This document shows, one piece after another, positions 1 through 8,402 of a stretch of DNA of 64,000 nucleotides. The position numbers were made by a program, and so were the translations under genes. The notes beneath the pieces are model-generated. The model saw only the letters and a list, made by a program, of their open reading frames with translations, had not been told where the DNA came from and made no database searches. The DNA is from Pedobacter cryophilus (lineage in GTDB: Bacteria > Bacteroidota > Bacteroidia > Sphingobacteriales > Sphingobacteriaceae), in NCBI RefSeq assembly GCF_005116455.1, contig NZ_SWBP01000007.1:62001-126000 (forward strand), in the 5' to 3' direction. Within the stretch, counting starts at the first letter, position 1. Each line of letters begins with the position of its first letter.

Positions 1-714
1 CTTACAAGATACTGAAGCTCCAAAGTGTTCGAATTTTAAAATTAAATTCCCATTGGGTCGAAGATTGGTTCTCTCCCAATTGTATTCTTTAACTATTTCT
101 TTTGTTTGAGATTCTCTAAAAGTCATTTTAACATTCTCACCACCAAGTTGAATAAAACTCTCTCTTTCAGAGACTTTAAATCCAACCCCTCTTTTGCGCA
201 TAATCTTAATAAAAGTATTTAGAATACATAGTGTTCGATTTAAGTTCTCAGGAGTTACTCGGACATCAAGTACATTTAAGCCGGGAAATGATAACTCACC
301 TAATTTGTGGAAATCCTTCTTTTTTTCTAATGATTTTTCTAAACTAAGAATTAACGGGTCGGGATCTATTAAAATACTAGGAACTGATAAATCAAGAGAT
401 AAATCTTGTTCTAGTGATTTTTGTATTGTCATTTGCTCAGAGAGTTCAGATTCAATTATATTCCCACCTTCTCCCCTTATCGATAAACTGAGTGAATCCT
501 CATCCTTTTCATTATCTAGGAATGGTTTAACTTCAACTTGCTTACCTGCTCTAACTTTACTCCAATATCCTGAATCAGGCAATGGAATATCCATTCTAAT
601 ACATGCCTTTCTTAAACCTACATCTGAAATATTGTATCTTTTAGAAATAGATAAAAGAGATTCTGACCATACCAACTCATAAAGCTGTCGTCGATTAAAT
701 AAGATATTATTCAT
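1..714 (-). CDS. HTH-domain protein, truncated by window edge
   Basis: Reading leftward from the ATG at 714 the frame stays open to base 1, giving 238 residues with no stop, so the 3' end lies outside the window. The N-terminus (YELVWSESLLSISKRYNISD, then VGLRKACIRMDIPLPDSGYW) has the look of a helix-turn-helix unit found at the start of uncharacterised bacterial proteins that are common in genomic islands; the rest is unrecognised. I infer a DNA-binding or sensor role only from this unit. Its leftward orientation matches the neighbouring integrase block. The opposite-strand frame over the same bases is low-complexity and is probably a shadow. Confidence 0.7.
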   Translation of the reverse strand, partial: MNNILFNRRQLYELVWSESLLSISKRYNISDVGLRKACIRMDIPLPDSGYWSKVRAGKQVEVKPFLDNEKDEDSLSLSIRGEGGNIIESELSEQMTIQKSLEQDLSLDLSVPSILIDPDPLILSLEKSLEKKKDFHKLGELSFPGLNVLDVRVTPENLNRTLCILNTFIKIMRKRGVGFKVSERESFIQLGGENVKMTFRESQTKEIVKEYNWERTNLRPNGNLILKFEHFGASVSCK

Positions 715-1629
715 AATTAAAGCAGATGTATTTACAATACTTCTAAAGCAAAATGGGCAACAACTTGGTTTTGAATTGGATTTTGCCTTCAATGTCTTAA
801 GTAACTGCAAGATAAAAAATTTCACATTTCTTATAATGCATTATCTTGAATTATTTATTTTTAACCTGCAAAATAAATTAAACATTAAAATAGCACCTTA
901 TTTGCTTGATATCGAAAAAATCAGGGTAATGTTCAACTCGATGACCAGTCGTTGCGCCCCCAAGCAATAAACTGTCTTAAATCGCAAATCTGCCCTCAAC
1001 TATTTCTTTATTTTCACTTATCCGTTTAGACTTCAAGCTAAAATGTAAGGATTATTTTGACCTTGGGCAATTTAGTTCTGATATGATGATTTGCTTGTGT
1101 TTGTTCAGATCTGATGTTGGATTACATCTATCTCAAGGCTTTTTTCTTTTGTTTTTGGTTTTCTAATTCTTCCCTTGTAGAATATTAGCATTTTGCTTTC
1201 TTAAAGTTATTTGGGAGTAATTTTGGACTTATACTTTGAGATATTGTATTTTGTAGAATCCTTTGGTTTATATAATTAATCTCTGAGATTTAGAGGTTAG
1301 AGTAGAGGTAATCTGGTGTAAACACCAGACACCAGAAACCACTCACCCCCCCACCCCCTCTCTCTCCTTATAATTGGGATTTCTAAAAATACTTTTTGTA
1401 GATTTCTCTCTATTCCAAAGAACCTCTTTTGCTTTTGTCTTTTTAATTCTTTTAAGATTAAAACAATCTTCAGATTAGTATTTGCTAGAGAATATAATAA
1501 CATCACTCCCCGAAAGGGAGTAATGTAAGTAACTTTGCGAATTAAATTTAACCATGGGCTGTAGTAAATTCAGAAAAAACTTACAGTCCAAAAGAAAATC
1601 AGTTAAAAAAAACTTAAAAAAAATTTAAC
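715..1629. other. AT-rich gap with no supported gene
   Basis: About 900 bases without a convincing reading frame. Two short frames (776-970 plus, 1297-1506 minus) have no recognisable protein features and the second runs through a pyrimidine-rich tract at about 1345-1370. An 8-base perfect inverted repeat with a two-base loop lies at 1312-1329 (TCTGGTGT/ACACCAGA). I saw no tRNA, no integrase-type direct repeat and no strong promoter. It may be decayed mobile-element sequence. Confidence 0.5.
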
Positions 1630-1962
1630 CTAATAAGAATCCTTCTTTTTAACTGTTCGTTTGTTCGGTTTTGGTATTGGACGTAGAACTATTCCACCAA
1701 AATGAGCCTCTTCAGCTTCGAAAGACATATCCTTAATAAAGCAAATTCTTGACCTTGTTAATTTGCCTGAATCAAGTAACTTACCTTGGCAACCATGTCC
1801 ATCTAATGTAATGTTAAAAAAACCTACACGATGACCTTTGTCATCAACTGCCTTCTTAACACATTTTTCACAGGGATAAATGCGATACCGAGTTGAGGGC
1901 TTAACATATCTATTACAGACAGGGCAATGTTGTCTTTTGGGCAATTCTCTTGGGTTATCCAT
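1630..1962 (-). CDS. Small zinc-ribbon protein
   Basis: 110 residues. The N-terminal third carries a CPVC pair (residues 15-18) and a CEKC pair (31-34), which together could bind one zinc. The second half ends in a segment (CFIKDMSFEAEEAHFGGIVL) that I recognise as the shared ending of a widespread family of short uncharacterised bacterial proteins. Function is unknown. It lies leftward, downstream of the integrase and HTH genes, and is probably cargo of the same element. The overlapping frame at 1824-2048 lacks these features and is taken as a shadow. Confidence 0.7.
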   Translation of the reverse strand: MDNPRELPKRQHCPVCNRYVKPSTRYRIYPCEKCVKKAVDDKGHRVGFFNITLDGHGCQGKLLDSGKLTRSRICFIKDMSFEAEEAHFGGIVLRPIPKPNKRTVKKKDSY

Positions 1963-2099
1963 TTTACTGTATAATTTGTTTTAACTGCTAAATCTGTCGT
2001 TAGATGAAACTTTAAAATTAGAATATGGCTTTGACTACCTATGACCAAGTTCTTTTGCCTAGGACACTTAAACGCATGAAAAAAGCTTATTTTTAGGAA

Positions 2100-2645
2100 T
2101 CAGACTGCTTCGTCTTCTTTAAGCCATTCACTTACCTCTTCCAGATTAAAGAATTTAAATTTGCCTTTTTGATGACATGGCATTCCTTCCGCAATTCTGC
2201 GGTTAAGGGTTGTTCTACTAAATTTAAACATGTCTTGAACCTCTTCCTGAGTTAACCAACTCTTACTTAAGGTTAATTTAGCTTGAGCAATTTCACTTGA
2301 TGTTTGCTGATTAGAATTTAGTAATTTAATGTTAGTCCAGAATTCCAGCTCCACATCAATCCATTTTATTGGATTGAAATTTTGCCTGTCATTCATATAA
2401 TTGTCCTCAAAAGCCACAAAATGCTCAAAATCAGGTCTTCTCTCCGTATGTAATAGTTCTTTTTTAGCAAAGTGGAGATAAAGCATCTTTTCATCAATCC
2501 CAATTAATCCTTTGATTTTATCCTCTATAAACTCTATCAAATCCTGATTGATGGGTTTTAAAAGTATTTTTCTCTTGAATTTATCAAGTTCATTTGGCTT
2601 GGCAATTGATGTCCAAGACGTCTGATATTTACTTATTTTTTTCAT
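2100..2645 (-). CDS. Helix-turn-helix (excisionase-like) protein
   Basis: 181 residues. The C-terminal part, about residues 131-175, is a MerR/excisionase-like winged HTH (LTQEEVQDMFKFSRTTLNRR, followed by a FFNLEEVSEWL strand-helix). The first 130 residues are a charged region of unknown fold, so this is longer than a classical excisionase. It sits 91 bases downstream of the integrase gene on the same strand, the usual place for a recombination directionality factor or element regulator in Bacteroidetes integrative elements. The role is inferred from the fold and from the neighbour. Confidence 0.75.
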   Translation of the reverse strand: MKKISKYQTSWTSIAKPNELDKFKRKILLKPINQDLIEFIEDKIKGLIGIDEKMLYLHFAKKELLHTERRPDFEHFVAFEDNYMNDRQNFNPIKWIDVELEFWTNIKLLNSNQQTSSEIAQAKLTLSKSWLTQEEVQDMFKFSRTTLNRRIAEGMPCHQKGKFKFFNLEEVSEWLKEDEAV

Positions 2646-2736
2646 GATTTAAAGTTTTGTTCCATGATTTTGATGTAGGACTGGCAATTAATAGTTCTGA
2701 TGGATGATATTTTTATTTTTAAAGGTCTTGATGATG

Positions 2737-3915
2737 CTAGCCAACATGTTTATACATATTATTTAATTTATCCATCGTATCGTATAAATCTGCGGGTAAT
2801 GTTTTAGCATAAATTTGAGTTTGAACAATGTTGGTATGACCAAGCAAATCCTTTAGATGAGGCATATACGTTCCTGCTTCGACATGGTTTGAGGCAAAAG
2901 TGTGTCTTGCACAATGGAAACTAATGGATTTTGTAATACCTGCTAACTCCATTAATTCCTTAATCCCTCTGTTAATTACTTGATTCGCCATTTTTGGTAA
3001 AGCCAAAGATTTAGGGCTCTTAATGGTCAGCTTTGAATATTTATCTAGAATCTCTATTGCTTTTGATGATAATGGTATAGTTAAAGGTTTATCAGTTTTT
3101 TTAACTTGAATCTCAATTCTTTCTGGTTCTGATTTTATGTTTTCCCATCTCACATTTACAACATCAGAGTACCTCAGTCCGGTAAAACAACTGAATAAAA
3201 AAAGGTCTTTTACCCTATTTAAAAAGCCATTATTCGCCGGAATTTCCAAAACCATTATTTGTTTAACTTCATCAATTGACAAGAATTTCCTATTACCAAC
3301 TGCTGACTTTATTTTGAAGTAGCGATAAGGATTCTCATTCATATAACCTTTCATGATGGCTTGATTGATCATTGCTTTTAAAATTTTGTGTTTAGTAAAA
3401 CATCCCCCTGTAGAGTTTGATCTAACTTTCCTTAAAAACAAATCAAACTTCTGAATACAGTCATAGGACAAGTCGCCAAAGTTTAATTTGGGATTGAACT
3501 CTCTTATAACATTAAGCCCACTTTTGTAAGATTTCAAAGTATTAGGCTCTTTAGTTAACTGCCAAAGATCAATCTGTTGCTCCCAAAATTTAAAAAGGCT
3601 CACTTTGGTATTATCTCTAAAATAATCCATAGCAACATTTAAGGTTATTGATTTACCCAAGCTTTCTCTAGTGAGCATAAAGGTCTCAAAGCCACTCTCT
3701 TTTTTATTAAGATATGTTGCTAAAAGTTGAAGGTATTTATCCTTCTTTTTTGGACAATTATTTTTATCATCCCAATCTTTGGGATTAATAGATTTACCAG
3801 ATGATAATCTTGTGGTTATTGCGCCAACACGTACAGAAAAGTGTATTGGGCAATTACCATCTTGTTTCATTTTATCTAGCCTTATCACGCTACGCACAGA
3901 AAAAGTCAATTTCAT
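2737..3915 (-). CDS. Tyrosine recombinase / integrase
   Basis: 392 residues, the usual length of Bacteroidetes phage/conjugative-transposon integrases. Domain order: N-terminal arm-binding region (about 1-90), SAM-like core-binding domain (about 105-205), catalytic domain (about 210-390). Catalytic residues are all visible: R248 in FTGLRYSD, K at about 273, H334 and R337 in HCARHTF, H360 in LLGH and the nucleophile Y369. The enzyme should be active. It marks the 1-6580 block as an integrative element. I found no duplicated attachment core inside the window, so the element ends are not fixed. Confidence 0.95.
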   Translation of the reverse strand: MKLTFSVRSVIRLDKMKQDGNCPIHFSVRVGAITTRLSSGKSINPKDWDDKNNCPKKKDKYLQLLATYLNKKESGFETFMLTRESLGKSITLNVAMDYFRDNTKVSLFKFWEQQIDLWQLTKEPNTLKSYKSGLNVIREFNPKLNFGDLSYDCIQKFDLFLRKVRSNSTGGCFTKHKILKAMINQAIMKGYMNENPYRYFKIKSAVGNRKFLSIDEVKQIMVLEIPANNGFLNRVKDLFLFSCFTGLRYSDVVNVRWENIKSEPERIEIQVKKTDKPLTIPLSSKAIEILDKYSKLTIKSPKSLALPKMANQVINRGIKELMELAGITKSISFHCARHTFASNHVEAGTYMPHLKDLLGHTNIVQTQIYAKTLPADLYDTMDKLNNMYKHVG

Positions 3916-3932
3916 AGTGTTCTTATTTTAAA

Positions 3933-3944
3933 TGGAAATTTCCA
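3933..3944. promoter_or_regulatory. 12-bp palindrome upstream of integrase gene
   Basis: TGGAAATTTCCA is a perfect palindrome 18 bases before the integrase start codon. Its position would suit an operator for an element-encoded regulator, but no second copy was found nearby to support that. Confidence 0.3.
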
Positions 3945-4027
3945 CCGAGTTTTTTATATTCTAAAGTTTTTTTGTATAAATATTTTATAATCAATCCATT
4001 AATTCATTTTATGTGCTTATCTCCTGA

Positions 4028-4312
4028 TTATCTGTATCCTCTTTCCCTTCCTTTTGCCTTTAGATAAAACATAGTCGCCGCCCTATCTTTTTGATGTATC
4101 ATTTCAATTAGATTACTCTCTACATAATCTAAAAAAGTGAGATCAATTTCCCTCACTTTAAAGGCAAATTCGGCATCTATCTTTTGCCATTCATAAAACT
4201 GAGTTCTTCCCACATTGGCTCTTCTACATCCTACAGTTTTTATACCACAACAAGTTGTTAAATGGTTTAATACCTCTATCTTTTTCTGTTGAATTGTTCT
4301 ATTATTTTTCAT
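4028..4312 (-). CDS. phBC6A51-type HTH, terminase small subunit-like
   Basis: 94 residues. An HTH region (TVGCRRANVGRTQFYEWQK) is followed by the signature seen in phage terminase small subunit-like proteins of the phBC6A51 type: acidic helix, LDYVESNLIEMI, then ATMFYLKAKGRERGY at the C-terminus. In phages this fold recognises DNA ends for packaging; here no large terminase or structural gene is present, so it more likely acts as a DNA-binding partner. Its start overlaps the end of the upstream dioxygenase-like gene by 11 bases, implying translational coupling and a shared function. Confidence 0.7.
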   Translation of the reverse strand: MKNNRTIQQKKIEVLNHLTTCCGIKTVGCRRANVGRTQFYEWQKIDAEFAFKVREIDLTFLDYVESNLIEMIHQKDRAATMFYLKAKGRERGYR

Positions 4313-5138
4313 TTTCTAATAACATTTTAAGTTTTCCTTTTGGTTGATCTATGTACATTTGATATTTGTCCCATTCTTCTTTTTCGGACAAGCATAAGTT
4401 CATTCCACTATTATTGTAATAGACTATAGTATATCGATAACCACCCGGTGCTTGGTGAATTTTGGTTACACCATGAAGAAGCTTTTTCCCATCAAATAAG
4501 AGTAAGAACCTATTTTGACATGCAAATCCAATGTTTAATTCTGGCAATATGAGTTCTCCTCCGAGAATATTTTCCTTGAGGATAATCATACATGAAATAC
4601 CACTTGATGTATTCGCTTTATCGTAATGATAATTTAGATTGGAGTTCTTATTAATGACACCCCCCGTAAATGGTGTTCCTTTTATTAAGTAATCTGGATG
4701 AATTCTTTTTTTACCTACATAACTACTTTTCACTTGGTGGGCATAAGCTGTTTTAAAATAAGATCTATACCATTTTGCAACGTTCTTCCCTTGTTTAATA
4801 AAAACCTCATGTTTGGATGGGTATTTAACCCCAAGCCTTGATTTTCTGCAAACATTTTGTCTTAAGGCATTTCTAGGTGAAAAATTGAAATTGATTGTTT
4901 TTGAGACTAATCCATTTGTTCTTTCACGTTCGTCAAATTTCAGAGACAAACATGTTTCCAAAACTCCATCTATGTCAAAGTCTATACGCTTATAAACTGC
5001 AACAATTTCACCACTCACATATACAATCGCTTCTTCCCTTATTATTTCACTAATGTGCTCAGTATTTGGCGTTTGAATTTTTAAGCCTCTGATCTGCGCT
5101 TCGTTAAGTTTATTCTGCTGTACTATTACCTTTTTCAT
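4302..5138 (-). CDS. TET/JBP-like 2OG-Fe(II) dioxygenase
   Basis: 278 residues. Residues 150-245 carry the ordered features of a double-stranded beta-helix 2-oxoglutarate/Fe(II) dioxygenase: TPFTG at 155-159, the metal-binding HxD at H171/D173 (in YHYD), GGELILPE at 193-200, the distal metal ligand H222 (in LLHGVTKI) and the 2OG-binding R235. This order matches TET/JBP family enzymes, which oxidise methylated or plain pyrimidines in DNA; phage members exist. The first 145 residues are unrecognised. The gene overlaps the ParB-like gene upstream by 29 bases and the HTH gene downstream by 11. Oxidation of DNA bases is inference; a protein hydroxylase cannot be excluded. Confidence 0.7.
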   Translation of the reverse strand: MKKVIVQQNKLNEAQIRGLKIQTPNTEHISEIIREEAIVYVSGEIVAVYKRIDFDIDGVLETCLSLKFDERERTNGLVSKTINFNFSPRNALRQNVCRKSRLGVKYPSKHEVFIKQGKNVAKWYRSYFKTAYAHQVKSSYVGKKRIHPDYLIKGTPFTGGVINKNSNLNYHYDKANTSSGISCMIILKENILGGELILPELNIGFACQNRFLLLFDGKKLLHGVTKIHQAPGGYRYTIVYYNNSGMNLCLSEKEEWDKYQMYIDQPKGKLKMLLENEK

Positions 5139-5769
5139 ATGAATCCATTAATGTCATTAACACTTGTGATTTGTTCCTCAATTGCAATTTCTTCTTTAAC
5201 TCCTCTATTCTTTTCATGTATGACAATGGGATTGTTGCAATTAACTTCTGATTACAGATGTTGTCGTCTTCACCTTTTTCGTAATCATTTTTTTCCATTT
5301 TGTTGTTTTCAACTGGAGTAGAACACAAATCGGCAGTGCTAAATCCAAAATCATTGATGAGATCAAATTCTTCAAAAGCAGCTGTAAAGCCAAAGTCAGA
5401 TGCGGTAAATAGAGAAACTTGCTGATTTAAAAATAAATGAAGTCTTTTTGAATGTTCCATTGGTGCATCAAGCTTTATACAAGGAATAGTTTTATTCCCC
5501 ATATATTTCCATATCTCCAATCTATGCCAACCGTCGATAACTTGATTTTTATTATTGATGAATATTGCGCCTAAGAACCCATGTTCATGGAAACTTGTGG
5601 TTAATGTTCGTAGTCTTTCTGGTAAGACTTTTTTGGTGTGAAACTCAGGTCTTGTGAGTTCGTCAATGTTGAATTCTTCAATATTCTCTGGAGAACAAAG
5701 CTCCTCTTTCTGAACTTGATTTTTCACCTGGTCATACAGGTCTTGAATTTTTTTGTTTAAATCTTTCAT
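5110..5769 (-). CDS. ParB/Srx-fold protein
   Basis: 219 residues from the ATG at 5769; an in-frame start at 5814 adds 15 residues with no clear benefit. Residues about 30-105 form a ParB N-terminal (ParB/sulfiredoxin-like) domain: RPEFHTKK, then INNKNQVIDGWHRLEIWKYM and IPCIKLD. The GWHR at 80-83 stands where chromosome ParB has GERR, as is common in phage and plasmid ParB-like proteins that accompany DNA-modifying enzymes. A basic, helical C-terminus may bind DNA. It is first in a three-gene overlapping unit with the dioxygenase-like and HTH genes. CTPase, nuclease or specificity roles are all possible. Confidence 0.8.
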   Translation of the reverse strand: MKDLNKKIQDLYDQVKNQVQKEELCSPENIEEFNIDELTRPEFHTKKVLPERLRTLTTSFHEHGFLGAIFINNKNQVIDGWHRLEIWKYMGNKTIPCIKLDAPMEHSKRLHLFLNQQVSLFTASDFGFTAAFEEFDLINDFGFSTADLCSTPVENNKMEKNDYEKGEDDNICNQKLIATIPLSYMKRIEELKKKLQLRNKSQVLMTLMDSYEKGNSTAE

Positions 5770-5869
5770 AACATTTATATTTTTTGTTGATACAAATGTC
5801 TGACTAAAATACATAGCTAAAAATCCACACGTTATCCTGTGGATTGTTAATCTATTGAATTACAAGCTA

Positions 5870-6580
5870 TTAATTCATCTGATTAGGTTGTATACAATTA
5901 AAAATTCCATTTACAGGTAGAGGGTATGGATAACTCCGTTTATTGTAATCTTGAAAATTATTAACTATTGTTTGCGGATCTTTTCCTGAAATCTCAAATA
6001 AAGTAGCAATTGTTCGGTAAAAAGCTTCTTTCTGTCGTGGTAATAATCCTTCAACCCAATTTTTAGCAATAAGTCTTTCGAAAAGTTCGGCAAGCTCCCT
6101 TTGATTTCCTTTCCAAACAATTTTCTGAAGTTTTTGACGAGAAAATTTTGAATCAGTTAAATATTCGTCAGTTAAATTTTTGATGATTCCTTTTTGCAAA
6201 GAATCTTGAGCTTTTCTGAATTTTTTTATAACTCCATGCTGCTTTTCACTTAATTTCTTTATGTTTTCTTCATCATTAAAACCTAGATAACAATTATTAG
6301 ATTTTAAATCCCTAATAATAATTTCAACAAGCAATGACCTCTTTTCTATATTCAATTCATTTAAATGACATAGATTTATTAAATTCTTAATTTCAGTCAT
6401 CAAGTCCAATTCTATATCGTTTATAAATGCATCGACATATGAGTAACCATGAAAGGTAAAATCACTTGATTCTAAAAACTTATTATCTGTATTTATTAGT
6501 TCAATTCTTGCCTCTTGAAGATATGACTTCAACAAGGTTAACTTTTGGCTTAAATTATATTTTGCTTCATCAAGAGTCAT
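5870..6580 (-). CDS. RteC-like protein
   Basis: 236 residues. The C-terminal half (IVWKGNQRELAELFERLIAK, then a helix with IATLFEISGKDPQTIVNNFQ) resembles RteC, a regulator of excision and transfer in Bacteroides conjugative transposons, and its relatives. The N-terminal half is helical and charged. It lies 101 bases upstream of the ParB-like gene on the same strand and may regulate or co-transcribe with it. No transfer (tra) genes are in the window, so the element may be mobilisable or partly lost. Confidence 0.6.
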   Translation of the reverse strand: MTLDEAKYNLSQKLTLLKSYLQEARIELINTDNKFLESSDFTFHGYSYVDAFINDIELDLMTEIKNLINLCHLNELNIEKRSLLVEIIIRDLKSNNCYLGFNDEENIKKLSEKQHGVIKKFRKAQDSLQKGIIKNLTDEYLTDSKFSRQKLQKIVWKGNQRELAELFERLIAKNWVEGLLPRQKEAFYRTIATLFEISGKDPQTIVNNFQDYNKRSYPYPLPVNGIFNCIQPNQMN

Positions 6581-6713
6581 AATCTTTTTAATTGTTCGGT
6601 TGTTCGCAATTTAGTTATTCAGATTAAATTTAGATATTAGCCTTAAATATATTGCTTATAGATAAAAAAAGAAAATATCATATAGCTTAACAGCATTGCG
6701 TTAGTTAAATCGT

Positions 6714-6827
6714 GCGGAAGAAAACTGGTAATTTTTAAAACGTGCACAAGATAATAACTAAACGCTCACCTATGAGGTGGGCTTTAGTCTTATTTGTGCA
6801 CCAACGGGATACCAGTTCCGCTTCCGC
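6714..6827. repeat. Nested 114-bp inverted repeat
   Basis: Four nested complementary arm pairs share one centre: GCGGAAG/CTTCCGC (6714-6720 with 6821-6827), AACTGGTA/TACCAGTT (6723-6730 with 6810-6817), GTGCACAA/TTGTGCAC (6742-6749 with 6794-6801) and ACTAAA..CTCACCT/AGGTGGG..TTTAGT around a three-base ATG loop near 6773. The whole folds as one long bulged hairpin. It lies between the leftward RteC-like gene and a rightward operon. It could be a structured RNA, a single-strand recombination or transfer site, or a miniature element. Confidence 0.75.
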
Positions 6828-6897
6828 AGATAGCTACAGTTCCACCTCTGCTTTTTCTTAACCACCTATCGGAGCTGGAGGTAAAAAACAACCTTCA

Positions 6898-7521
6898 ATG
6901 AAAAGAAAATTTCTAATCTGCTTATTAATAGCAGGAATTCACAATTGCTTTGCCCAAGGAGCAAAAGAAACTGTTAAAGATTATTTAATTCCAGAGAGCA
7001 GCTTTAACAATGCTACCTTCTATGGGGTTTTTAAAACAAGTCCTTTTTACAGAAATAACAGGTCAATCTACTATATCGATAAAGGAAATTATTTTGATAT
7101 AACAGATGCTCAACTTTATGAAGGAGAGCCAACAGCTATATCAACCCTTTCTGTTAGCACCTCTAGTACTGAGGTTAAAATGTTCAAATCAATTTTAACA
7201 AATCCTTTTACAACTAATAAAGTAACAAACTACTCCAACCCTGTAATTTTATTAAAATTACCAATAAACAACCTTCCAGTGAAATGGACATCCAAAACAA
7301 TAGCAGGAGATTTAGAATATTGTTCGGCAATATTTAGCAGTATTACTTATAAAGAAAAAACTTATAAAGCAATAAAGGTTACTAAAACATCTCCAGACAC
7401 TAAAATTAAAACTATTGAGTACTATGCAAAAGGAATTGGTTTATATGAAGTCTCTTTCTTAGATCCTTCAACTGGTAAAACACAATTAATACATAGTTTA
7501 TTAAAATTGAATTTTGAGTGA
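6898..7521 (+). CDS. Secreted protein of unknown function
   Basis: 207 residues with a signal peptide (MKRKFLICLLIAGIHNCFAQ), cleaved after about residue 20 to leave a mature N-terminus starting GAKETVKD. The mature part is rich in beta-prone segments and resembles no family I know. A GGAGG sequence at about 6877 is rather far upstream for a ribosome site. The stop codon overlaps the next start as TGATG, so the two proteins are probably made together and may cooperate at the envelope. Confidence 0.7.
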   Translation: MKRKFLICLLIAGIHNCFAQGAKETVKDYLIPESSFNNATFYGVFKTSPFYRNNRSIYYIDKGNYFDITDAQLYEGEPTAISTLSVSTSSTEVKMFKSILTNPFTTNKVTNYSNPVILLKLPINNLPVKWTSKTIAGDLEYCSAIFSSITYKEKTYKAIKVTKTSPDTKIKTIEYYAKGIGLYEVSFLDPSTGKTQLIHSLLKLNFE

Positions 7522-8048
7522 TGAAAATTGGACACACAACAAAAAACATTATAATTCTTGTCTCCACCATTGTTATTACTATTATCATATTCTACTTTAT
7601 TCAAAACTATAATAGAGCTATTGAGGATAAAGAATTATATAAAGAATACATTTCAAGTATAGAAAAAAAAGAGTCGCTGAAAGAGAAAACAGAAACAGCG
7701 GACAATAGCAAAGATGAATTAACAGTAGGAGATATTTATGGGGAATATGAAGAAAACAAAATTTCATTTAACAAAAAAAATGAAGGGAAAGCTTTTGAAT
7801 TCGTTGGTTATATAGATGAATTTACAACTACATTAATGGGATGCTCAGCAATTAGATTCAATATAGAAACAGAAGATTATACAATTATAGGATCAGTAAA
7901 TTGCATGAATTGTCCAGAACTTGTGGATAAATGGGAAAGCGAAATAACAACTTTAAAAGTCGATCAAAAAGTTAAAATAAGAGGTTATTACTCAAGCTCT
8001 TTACAAGAAAATACTTTAACATTTAGAAATTGTAAAATCATTAAATAG
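7521..8048 (+). CDS. Membrane-anchored OB-fold (tRNA_anti-like) protein
   Basis: 175 residues from the ATG at 7521, which shares one base with the stop of the preceding gene. Residues about 8-28 are a hydrophobic anchor (IIILVSTIVITIIIFYFIQ). Residues about 70-175 fit the tRNA_anti-like OB-fold family: IYGEYEENKISFNKK, GKAFEFVGYIDEF, a VKIRGYY strand and a final TFRNCKIIK. Three cysteines (in GCSAI and NCMNCPE) may form disulfides outside the membrane. These families are usually of unknown function. A terminator follows. Confidence 0.7.
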   Translation: MKIGHTTKNIIILVSTIVITIIIFYFIQNYNRAIEDKELYKEYISSIEKKESLKEKTETADNSKDELTVGDIYGEYEENKISFNKKNEGKAFEFVGYIDEFTTTLMGCSAIRFNIETEDYTIIGSVNCMNCPELVDKWESEITTLKVDQKVKIRGYYSSSLQENTLTFRNCKIIK

Positions 8049-8068
8049 CAGTATTTTTCAGGAAATTC

Positions 8069-8098
8069 GCCCTATAGCTTTACCTATGGGGCTTTTTT
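8069..8098 (+). terminator. Rho-independent terminator
   Basis: GCCCTATAG pairs with CTATGGGGC (one G-T pair) around a short loop, followed by TTTTTT. It lies 21 bases after the stop of the OB-fold gene. Confidence 0.8.
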
Positions 8099-8219
8099 AT
8101 ACCTAAAATCTTTGTTTCTGATGGGCAAACGAACTTTTTATATAGCCCTAATCAGGATTCAAACCCAATATTTAGGAAATTTAAAATAACGCTTGAAAAT
8201 GATGTTCAATTCTTAATAT

Positions 8220-8318
8220 GACTCTATAATAGGCAGTATGAAAAAATATTGTATAAAGATTGCAAGACAAATTAGTTTTGAAATTGACTTAGTTGTATTT
8301 GCTTTGTATTATAGAGTC
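8220..8318. repeat. 12-bp inverted repeats flanking 75 bp
   Basis: GACTCTATAATA at 8220-8231 is matched exactly by its reverse complement at 8307-8318. The 75 bases between hold no gene. The 8049-8402 gap otherwise contains only the terminator above. This may be a tiny mobile relic or a pair of binding sites. Confidence 0.5.
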
Positions 8319-8402
8319 TATTAATATAGGTCCTCGATTCTCCAGATTGTTTTGACTGAAAGAAATACAGGGTGATTCGCTAAGATCACTTGCAGGTTAA
8401 AG

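Noticed and set aside
194-682. 162-residue plus-strand frame
   Set aside because: Antisense to the recognisable HTH-domain frame that is open from 714 to 1; Ser-rich shadow.
776-970. 64-residue frame in the left gap
   Set aside because: AT-rich, no ribosome site, no domain, and starts in a region without promoter; likely chance.
1297-1506. 69-residue frame
   Set aside because: Composed partly of a pyrimidine-rich intergenic phrase; no protein-like conservation cues.
4028-4312. Prophage packaging module
   Set aside because: No large terminase, portal, capsid or tail gene is present; the HTH protein alone does not show a prophage.
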